Of a stretch of DNA of 58,803 nucleotides, positions 52,600 through 58,803 are shown one piece after another. A program made the translations under genes and the position numbers. Source of the stretch: an uncultured Dehalococcoidia bacterium (GTDB lineage Bacteria; Chloroflexota; Dehalococcoidia; Lucifugimonadales; Lucifugimonadaceae); NCBI GenBank assembly GCA_913052475.1, contig CAJXEJ010000010.1, positions 1-58,803 of the forward strand, read 5' to 3'. Within the stretch, counting starts at the first letter, position 1; every line of letters begins with the position of its first letter. The notes under the pieces are model-generated. The model was not told the DNA's origin. It ran no database searches and was given only the letters and a program-made list of their open reading frames with translations.

Positions 52600-54870
52600 A
52601 TGGTCGAAACATTTGAGCCTAAAACTGACTACAAAGTTGTCGGTACCCGCCCAATTCGGCACGACGGATACGACAAAGTAACCGGACGAGCAATTTACGG
52701 CGGAGACATGAAGCTACCCGGTTTGATCTGGGGAGTGCTGGTCCGAAGCCCACACGCGCATGCCAACATCAAGTCGATCAATACATCGGCTGCTGAGGCT
52801 TCCGAAGGCGTTATGGCTATCGTAACCGGTGCCGATATGCCGGAAGCACCGAGCAAGCTAGTCGACCTCGGTGAAGGTAACGTTAACTTCAAGTGGGCTT
52901 CTAACAAGCTCATGGCTGGTGACAAGGTTCTTTATCATGGGCACCCGGTTGCAGCAATCGCCGCAGTCGACCGCCATCACGCTGAAGAAGCTGCCCGCAA
53001 AGTAGTTGTTGAATATGAAGTGCTTCCATCAGTAACCAACGTTACCGACGCTATGTCAGACGACGCACCGGTCATTCTTCCCGACCTCGTTGGCGATGAT
53101 CTGGGCGAAGAAATCACTAACACCAACATTGCCGAGCACATGCGACATGAATTTGGCGACGTTGAAGCGGCATTCGCCGCTGCCGCTCACACCATCGAGC
53201 GGGAGTACAACATGGAGATGGTGCACCAAGGCTACATCGAACCCCACAACGCGACTGCTGTATGGGACGAGGAAGACCGAATCAAGATTTGGACCAGTAC
53301 ACAGGGCTCGTTCAACGCACGAACACAGGTCGCTGGAATCCTTCAGATCGATGTATCACGTGTGAAAGTCACACCGCTGGAAATCGGCGGAGGATTCGGT
53401 GGAAAGATCCCGATCTACCTCGAACCGGTAGCAGCACTTCTCGCAAAGAAGTCTGGTCGACCGGTCAAGATGGTGATGGAGCGATCTGCCGTATTCGAAA
53501 CCACCGGCCCAACGCCTGGTGGTCGAATGGTGATCAAGCTCGGTGCCGATGCAAACGGCATACTCACTGCAGCCACAGCCGATATCTGGTTCGAAGCCGG
53601 TGCATACCCGGGCGCGCTCATCGGTCCCGCCGCAATGTGTATCTACGCTCCCTACGAAATCGCCAACACTCGAATCGATGGTTGGGACGTCGTAGTAAAC
53701 AAGCCAAAGACGGCTCCTTACCGCGCACCAGGTTCACCTCAGGTTGCGTTCGCGATGGAATCGGCCGTTAATGAACTCTGCGAAGAAGCCGGCTGGGACT
53801 CGTTGAAGTTCCGAATGGACAACTCTTCCCGAGAAGGCACACGCCGTGGTGACGGTGTTCTCTTCGGCAAAGTCGGCATGGATGAAGTTCTCGAAGCGAC
53901 CAAAGCCTCTGCCCACTGGAACTCACCTCTCGGTGATGCCTCAGCAGGTAAGAAGCGCGGTCGCGGAATCGCAAGCGGTTACTGGTTCAACATTGGACTG
54001 AAATCTGCCGCCAACCTCGCGGTTGTAAGCGATGGAACAGTAATTCTTACTGAAGGTTCAACCGACATTGGCGGCTCACGAGTCGCCATGGCGATGCACG
54101 TTGCCGAAGTTCTCGGCATAGATGCACACGATGTTCGACCCTCCGTGGTCGACACCGAATCAGTCGGCTTTACTGATGTCACAGGTGGTTCACGAACTAC
54201 CTACGCAACCGGGTACGCCTGCTGGATCGCAGCGAACAACCTCGTCGATGAACTCAAGAAGCGTGTAGCTATCTTGTGGGACATCAACGAAGACGATGTC
54301 GACTTCAACGACGGCGCATTCAGCTCGAAGGCCGAAGCCGAAAAGACGATCAGATTCAAGGAACTTGCAGGCAAGCTAGGCGATCTCGGTGGTCCGGCAA
54401 CGTCAACTGGTAGCGTTGACCTCGAATCGGCCGGTGATGGCTTCGGTCTTCACATCGCTGATGTCGAAATCGACACGGCGACCGGCAAGACCGATGTCAT
54501 CCGCTACACCGTTGTGCAGGACGTTGGAACTGCCATTCACCCATCGTATGTCGATGGACAGCTTCAGGGTGGTGCGGTTCAGGGAATTGGTTGGGCGCTC
54601 AACGAGGAGTATTACATGACTGATGATGGCGTAATGGCCAACAGCAGTTACCTCGACTACCGAATGCCAACGTTCCTTGATCTGCCGATGATCGGTACAG
54701 AAATAGTCGAAGTGCCGAATCCGCTGCATCCATACGGTGTACGAGGAGTTGGCGAGACTCCAATCTGCCCACCGATCGGGGCGCTCGCAAACGCAATCCA
54801 GAATGCCATCGGCACGAGGCTCTACAACACTCCAATGAACGCCGGAAGCATTCTGGAAGCCCTGAAATAG
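52600..54870 (+). CDS. Molybdenum hydroxylase large subunit (xanthine/aldehyde oxidase family), copy 1
   Basis: The 756-residue protein carries the molybdenum cofactor and the substrate site. Visible motifs are HQGYIEPHNA (209-218), TQGSF with the cofactor-side Gln (Q235), GGGFGGK (263-269), the active-site loop YRAPGSPQ (374-381) and the catalytic Glu E719 in YGVRGVGETPICPP. The loop is not AYRCSFR, so it is not a form I CO dehydrogenase. The N-terminal aldehyde-oxidase-like a/b hammerhead domain covers about 20-140. GGAGAG precedes the ATG. The substrate, probably an N-heterocycle or aldehyde, cannot be named from the sequence. Confidence 0.96.
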   Translation: MVETFEPKTDYKVVGTRPIRHDGYDKVTGRAIYGGDMKLPGLIWGVLVRSPHAHANIKSINTSAAEASEGVMAIVTGADMPEAPSKLVDLGEGNVNFKWASNKLMAGDKVLYHGHPVAAIAAVDRHHAEEAARKVVVEYEVLPSVTNVTDAMSDDAPVILPDLVGDDLGEEITNTNIAEHMRHEFGDVEAAFAAAAHTIEREYNMEMVHQGYIEPHNATAVWDEEDRIKIWTSTQGSFNARTQVAGILQIDVSRVKVTPLEIGGGFGGKIPIYLEPVAALLAKKSGRPVKMVMERSAVFETTGPTPGGRMVIKLGADANGILTAATADIWFEAGAYPGALIGPAAMCIYAPYEIANTRIDGWDVVVNKPKTAPYRAPGSPQVAFAMESAVNELCEEAGWDSLKFRMDNSSREGTRRGDGVLFGKVGMDEVLEATKASAHWNSPLGDASAGKKRGRGIASGYWFNIGLKSAANLAVVSDGTVILTEGSTDIGGSRVAMAMHVAEVLGIDAHDVRPSVVDTESVGFTDVTGGSRTTYATGYACWIAANNLVDELKKRVAILWDINEDDVDFNDGAFSSKAEAEKTIRFKELAGKLGDLGGPATSTGSVDLESAGDGFGLHIADVEIDTATGKTDVIRYTVVQDVGTAIHPSYVDGQLQGGAVQGIGWALNEEYYMTDDGVMANSSYLDYRMPTFLDLPMIGTEIVEVPNPLHPYGVRGVGETPICPPIGALANAIQNAIGTRLYNTPMNAGSILEALK

Positions 54871-54918
54871 GAACCCGCACAAACATTGAACGGGCAAGCA
54901 AAAAATAACTAACCGAGT

Positions 54919-54947
54919 GGCCGGGAGTTGATTTCAGCTTTCCGGCC
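54919..54947 (+). other. Hairpin between the two large subunit genes
   Basis: A stem of about 13 pairs with one bulge (GGCCGGGAGTTGA with TCAGCT-T-TTCCGGCC) has a very short loop and is followed by AACTTATTT. It could attenuate or stabilise the upstream message. It begins 49 bases after the stop of copy 1. Confidence 0.5.
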
Positions 54948-55025
54948 AACTTATTTCCAACGGAAGTTGGAACTGGCTCAACAATCGGATCCGCCCCCCA
55001 ACGGAAGATCCACCGAGGGAATCGA

Positions 55026-57296
55026 ATGGTCGCAACCTACGATGCAAAGACTGACTACAAGGTAATTGGTAGCACTCCGATCAGGCACGATGGCATGGAC
55101 AAAGTGACTGGCCGAGCCATCTTCGGGGCCGATGTGAAGGCGCCAGGGCTTATCTGGGGTGACCTGCTCCGCAGTCCGCACGCTCATGCTCGAATCAAAA
55201 GCATCGACACCTCGACAGCCGAGGCGATGGACGGCGTCTTCGCAGTTCTGACCCACGCCGACTTCCCGCAAGCTGATGATAAATCGATCGACGCCGGTGA
55301 AGGAACCGTAAACCTTCGACGTGGTCAGACTAACGTTATGGCCGATGGCAAGGTTCACTACAAAGGCCACGTAGTTGCTGCCGTTGCTGCTACCGATCGA
55401 AACACCGCTCGAGAAGCTGCTCGGCTAATCAAGGTTGATTACGAAGTTCTTCCCGCTATCTCAGACGTCGACACCGCCATGGCGGCTGGCGCTCCGGCCA
55501 TCCTTGATGGCCTCGTTGGCGATCATCTCGGCCAGAAAGTCGAAAACACCAACGTTGCCCGAGTGTTCCGACACGAGTTCGGCGACGTCGACGATGCATT
55601 TGCAAACTCCGATCTCGTAATCGAGCGAACAGTCTCGATGTCGATGGTTCACCAGGGCTACATCGAGCCGCACAACGCAACCGCGATCTGGGCGCAGGAC
55701 GGCAATCTCACTGTTTGGTCCAGCACGCAGGGTTCGTTCGGTGTCCGTTCACAGACTGCTGGCCTGCTCCACATCCCTGAATCTAAGATCAAGGTGAACT
55801 ACGTTGAAATCGGCGGTGGCTTCGGAGGAAAAACCGTCGCCTACCTCGCACCCGTAGCCGCACTTCTTTCACGAAAATCTGGCGGACGCCCGGTCAAACT
55901 CGTAATGGATCGACAATCGGTATTTGAAGCGTCTGGCCCCGCCCCAGGTGGCAAGATCCGAATGAAAATCGGTGTCAACAAAGACGGTAAAATCACAGCC
56001 GCCGACACCGATCTCATTCTTGAGGCTGGCGGGTACCCCGGCTCGGCAGTTGGCGCTGCAGCGACCTGCGTATTCGCCTGCTACAACCTGCCTTCTTCTC
56101 GTATTACTGGTTACGACGTACTCGTCAACAAGCCAAAGTCTGCTGCATACCGAGCGCCCGGCTCGCCGCAGGCTTCATTTGCTATCGAAACTGTCATCGA
56201 CGAAATCTGCGATGCGTGCGGATTCGACAAAATCCAGTTCCGGCTCGACAACGCTGCCCACGAAGGCACCCGGCGTGGTGATGGGGTGCAGTTCGCTCGT
56301 GTCGGCCTCGAGGAATGTCTCACCGCCGCCAAGGAATCCGACCACTGGAACTCACCGCTTGGTGACGCTCCGGCCGGCAAGTCCCGTGGTCGTGGTCTTG
56401 CTACTGCCTACTGGATGAATGGCGGCGGCAAGTCGACCTGCGACCTGATGTTGCAGGACGATGGAACCGTGATGATGAACGAAGGGTCCGCCGACATCGG
56501 TGGCACACGTACGTCTATCGCAATGCAGGCTGCCGAAGTTCTCGGTATCCCCGTCGAAGACTTCCATCCCTCGATCCCCGACACCGACTCGATCGGTTTC
56601 ACGGGCGTCACAGGCGGTTCGCGAACGACATATACAACCGGTATGGCTGCCTACAACGCCGCCCACAAGCTGATTACCGAGCTACAACATCGTGTTGCTG
56701 ATCTCTGGGAGACCGAGGTCGATAACGTTAGTTTTGCCGACGGAACATTCTCCGCGAACGGCGACTCGATCGGTATCCAGAACCTTGCTGGCAAACTCGA
56801 TCCCACTGGCGGTCCGGCAACTGCAACCGCTTCGGTGAACCTCGCCGAGGCCGGAAACGCGTATGGCGTGCACATCTGTGATGTCGAAGTCGATCTCGCC
56901 ACTGGCAAGACTGACGTTGTTCGCTACACCGCAATTCAGGACGTCGGTAAGGCGGTTCACCCGCAGTACGCCGAAGGTCAGATTCAGGGTGGAGCTGCTC
57001 AAGGTATCGGCTGGGCGCTAAATGAGGAATACTTCATCAACAGTGCGGGAGAGATGGCCAACAGGTCGTTCCTCGACTACCGCATGCCGACCCCACTCGA
57101 TTTGCCTATGATCGACACGATCATGGTCGAAGTACCAAACCCGCTACACCCGTACGGCGTTCGTGGAGTAGGTGAAGTTCCGATCTGCCCACCACTTTCT
57201 GCTGCCACACAGGCAGTCAAGAACGCAGTTGGCAAACCTTTCTACGAACTTCCGGTCAAGCCGGGTCGAATCCTGGAAGCCCAGAACGGCATCTAA
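55026..57296 (+). CDS. Molybdenum hydroxylase large subunit, copy 2
   Basis: This protein has exactly the same length (756) as copy 1 and the same motifs: HQGYIEPHNA, STQGSF, GGGFGGK, YRAPGSPQ and the Glu in YGVRGVGEVPICPP (about E717). Many stretches are identical, but about a third of positions seem to differ by eye, including the substrate-facing regions, so this is a diverged duplicate and not a recent one. GAGGGAA is ahead of the ATG. There are no extra medium and small subunit genes, so both copies presumably share one electron-transfer pair. Confidence 0.96.
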   Translation: MVATYDAKTDYKVIGSTPIRHDGMDKVTGRAIFGADVKAPGLIWGDLLRSPHAHARIKSIDTSTAEAMDGVFAVLTHADFPQADDKSIDAGEGTVNLRRGQTNVMADGKVHYKGHVVAAVAATDRNTAREAARLIKVDYEVLPAISDVDTAMAAGAPAILDGLVGDHLGQKVENTNVARVFRHEFGDVDDAFANSDLVIERTVSMSMVHQGYIEPHNATAIWAQDGNLTVWSSTQGSFGVRSQTAGLLHIPESKIKVNYVEIGGGFGGKTVAYLAPVAALLSRKSGGRPVKLVMDRQSVFEASGPAPGGKIRMKIGVNKDGKITAADTDLILEAGGYPGSAVGAAATCVFACYNLPSSRITGYDVLVNKPKSAAYRAPGSPQASFAIETVIDEICDACGFDKIQFRLDNAAHEGTRRGDGVQFARVGLEECLTAAKESDHWNSPLGDAPAGKSRGRGLATAYWMNGGGKSTCDLMLQDDGTVMMNEGSADIGGTRTSIAMQAAEVLGIPVEDFHPSIPDTDSIGFTGVTGGSRTTYTTGMAAYNAAHKLITELQHRVADLWETEVDNVSFADGTFSANGDSIGIQNLAGKLDPTGGPATATASVNLAEAGNAYGVHICDVEVDLATGKTDVVRYTAIQDVGKAVHPQYAEGQIQGGAAQGIGWALNEEYFINSAGEMANRSFLDYRMPTPLDLPMIDTIMVEVPNPLHPYGVRGVGEVPICPPLSAATQAVKNAVGKPFYELPVKPGRILEAQNGI

Positions 57297-57375
57297 CCGG
57301 CAACTACCGCCAAAACTCAAGCCGATTGTTCTGGCAGAATCTTGCGGGCGCAGCCTAGAAAGGAGAAATACATAG

Positions 57376-57639
57376 ATGGCTACAGTTTTTCTCCCTTATG
57401 CTCTTCGCAAGTACGCTGACGGCGAAGAGCAAGTAGATGTTTCTGGAAAAACGCTTGGCGAACTGATCGACAATCTTGAAGCTGCCTACCCTGGCACAAG
57501 AAAACACCTCATCGCAGATGAACAAATCAAGCCAGGGTTGGCGGCCGTTGTCGGTCACCTCGCGACTAGGCGTGGCTTGCTTCAGAAGCTTGAGCCCGAT
57601 ACCGAGGTCCATTTCATCACCGCAATTTCTGGTGGCTAG
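57376..57639 (+). CDS. MoaD/ThiS-like ubiquitin-fold sulfur carrier
   Basis: An 87-residue beta-grasp protein ending in the diagnostic double glycine (FITAISGG). MoaD carries the thiocarboxylate sulfur for the dithiolene of molybdopterin; the adjacent hydroxylase genes favour MoaD over ThiS. AGGAGA precedes the ATG. The MoaD/ThiS paralogue family also includes carriers for other sulfur metabolites, so the assignment is by neighbourhood. No MoaE is encoded beside it. Confidence 0.88.
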   Translation: MATVFLPYALRKYADGEEQVDVSGKTLGELIDNLEAAYPGTRKHLIADEQIKPGLAAVVGHLATRRGLLQKLEPDTEVHFITAISGG

Positions 57640-57740
57640 ACTCGATTCATCCAATTCAGCACCCCGCTGGTAGCATTGATGCGGTTTTTCTGCTCAAATG
57701 CGCGTATCAAGATTGAAAGTAGTAGTCAGAGACCCGATTC

Positions 57741-58370
57741 ATGTCGATTAAAGATATTTCAATAACAAACGCATCGCCAGAGTTCGATTTCGAGGACGGC
57801 ACACTACTTAGTGCATCCTGCAAGCAGGTTATCGCCGACGGAATTTCAGCGATGCTTCAGATAGTTGGCGATGACGTGGATACTCAGGGTACTGCAGGCA
57901 CTCCAAAGCGCGTCGCCAACATGTACGACGAGCTGCTCTCCGGTTACTCAACCGACCCTGTTGAATTGCTGAACGGCGCACTGTTTGATGTTGAATACGA
58001 CGAAATGATCATTGTAAAAGACATCGACTTCTACTCACTTTGCGAACACCATCTTCTCCCGTTCTATGGCAGAGCCCACGTCGGATATATTCCGAAACAG
58101 AAGGTCATAGGACTCTCGAAAATCCCGCGCCTTATCGAAATGTTTGGGCGACGTCTGCAGGTCCAGGAGAGAATGACGCAGCAGATCGCAACCAGTATGG
58201 ACGAGTTGATACAACCCACTGGAATCGGCGTTGTTATCGAGGCGAAACACCTCTGTGCGACGATGAGGGGCGTGCGGAAGCCCAACACGATCATGACCAC
58301 AAGTGCCGTCCGCGGCCAGTTCAAGAAGAATTCGCTCACACGTGAAGAATTCTTCAGTCACGTGCGCTAA
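57741..58370 (+). CDS. folE: GTP cyclohydrolase I
   Basis: FolE opens GTP to form dihydroneopterin triphosphate, the first step of folate and other pterin synthesis. The 209-residue protein has the zinc site C101-E-H-H104 (SLCEHHLLPF) and C172 (KHLCATMRG), and the active-site stretch GLSKIPRLIEMF and QERMTQQIA. Both zinc cysteines are present, so it is a canonical zinc FolE. It is followed by a pteridine-reductase-like SDR, fitting a folate gene pair. Confidence 0.97.
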   Translation: MSIKDISITNASPEFDFEDGTLLSASCKQVIADGISAMLQIVGDDVDTQGTAGTPKRVANMYDELLSGYSTDPVELLNGALFDVEYDEMIIVKDIDFYSLCEHHLLPFYGRAHVGYIPKQKVIGLSKIPRLIEMFGRRLQVQERMTQQIATSMDELIQPTGIGVVIEAKHLCATMRGVRKPNTIMTTSAVRGQFKKNSLTREEFFSHVR

Positions 58371-58408
58371 ACGGAGTAACGACTCCCAGCTTCGAGTAAC
58401 CCTCTCTA

Positions 58409-58803
58409 ATGGATCCAAACGGAAAAGTAGCGCTTGTAACTGGCGCAGGTCGAAGAGTCGGACGGGCACTTGCACTCGCACTCGGCGATGCCGGGTGTCG
58501 GGTCGCCGTGCATTTCGGTCAATCAGGAAATGACGCCCAGGAAACGGTTTCATTGATTCGTTCGATGGGTAGCGAGGCGATTGCTATCCAGGCCGATCTC
58601 GAAGATCCAGCACAGATCGAATCGCTTACCAACTCTGTCGCTGAACAACTCGGACCAATCGAAATCCTCGTCAACAACGCATCGATCTTCGACAAGCTTG
58701 GCCTCGAAGAATCTTCGAACGAAATCTGGGACCGCCACTTTGCCATCAACGCTCGCGCACCGTTTCTTCTGGCCCAGACGATGCTATCTCAGCTGGGTAA
58801 CGA
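58409..58803 (+). CDS. SDR, pteridine-reductase-like (cut by window end)
   Basis: The frame is open to the window edge and covers 131 residues. It starts MDPNGKVALVTGAGRRVGRALA, where TGxxxRxG with two arginines is typical of pteridine reductases (FolM/PTR1), and continues with LVNNASIFDKLGLEE near 91. The catalytic Tyr-Lys lies beyond the edge. It starts 38 bases after folE, supporting a dihydrofolate or dihydrobiopterin-type reductase role. Other SDR functions remain possible. Confidence 0.8.
   Translation, partial: MDPNGKVALVTGAGRRVGRALALALGDAGCRVAVHFGQSGNDAQETVSLIRSMGSEAIAIQADLEDPAQIESLTNSVAEQLGPIEILVNNASIFDKLGLEESSNEIWDRHFAINARAPFLLAQTMLSQLGN

Noticed and set aside
52600-57296. CO dehydrogenase (CoxL form I)
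   Set aside because: The active-site loop reads YRAPGSPQ, not the AYRCSFR signature of form I CO dehydrogenase.
1-58803. CRISPR array, integrase/IS element or prophage
   Set aside because: No regular direct repeats with spacers, no transposase or integrase frames and no tRNA-proximal attachment duplications were seen.

Overview
The window looks like a chromosomal stretch of a free-living bacterium, most likely a marine Chloroflexota of the SAR202 / Dehalococcoidia-related kind. This is inferred from gene content only: a T-box-controlled trpS, a small DUF5679 zinc ribbon, a giant GT39 + 'YYY' (DUF2298) membrane protein of a type known from Chloroflexota and archaea, several enolase-superfamily paralogues, molybdenum hydroxylases of the CoxMSL type, and a heteromeric-looking acyl-CoA dehydrogenase pair. 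I saw no CRISPR array, insertion sequence, prophage or rRNA. Many genes start with TTG or GTG.

Layout. Positions 1-9.6 kb run on the minus strand: pheS-pheT, moeA, a conserved unknown, rdgB, moaA, a CopD-like membrane protein, rnhA, moaC, then tRNA-Met and tRNA-Val. At 10.1-15.9 kb, on the plus strand, lie a small zinc ribbon with its own terminator and then a catabolic-looking group: two enolase-superfamily enzymes, an M48 membrane protease, a possible glycoside hydrolase and an SDR. At 16-18.7 kb, on the minus strand, are a PIG-L deacetylase and an S9 peptidase. At 18.8-19.3 kb lies a frame-broken gene remnant. From 19.4 to 27.3 kb there is a tryptophan block: T-box leader, trpS, then two tandem trpE paralogues, trpG, trpD, trpC and trpF (trpB and trpA are not here). 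Next come a Gfo/Idh/MocA oxidoreductase, a pentapeptide-repeat protein divergent from a type II (GSII) glutamine synthetase, and an MFS gene broken by an in-frame TGA. Positions 31.7-38.9 kb, on the minus strand, hold a methyltransferase-like membrane protein, an M1 aminopeptidase, an oddly arranged 3-hydroxyacyl-CoA dehydrogenase, a third enolase-superfamily enzyme, a HAD hydrolase and a comF pseudogene with three frameshifts. From 39 kb come hpf, the 1476-residue YYY protein (minus), an M16 peptidase, an Xre regulator, a stand-alone Lrp-type ligand domain, two acyl-CoA dehydrogenases, a HIT protein and an MFS exporter. At 51-57.6 kb a molybdenum hydroxylase operon carries one FAD subunit, one Fe-S subunit and two tandem large subunits, followed by a MoaD-like protein, folE and a pteridine-reductase-like SDR cut off by the window end.

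How the parts fit. Molybdenum cofactor genes at both ends (moaA, moaC, moeA, moaD-like) would supply the hydroxylases. The enolase paralogues, SDR, Gfo/Idh/MocA protein, deacetylase and acyl-CoA dehydrogenases suggest growth on oxidised sugar acids and alicyclic or side-chain acids. I found no clearly new system. The items most worth a second look are the doubled large subunit behind one set of small subunits, the doubled trpE, the 3-hydroxyacyl-CoA dehydrogenase with an orphan C-terminal domain at its front, the KxH enolase paralogue, and three independently broken genes.
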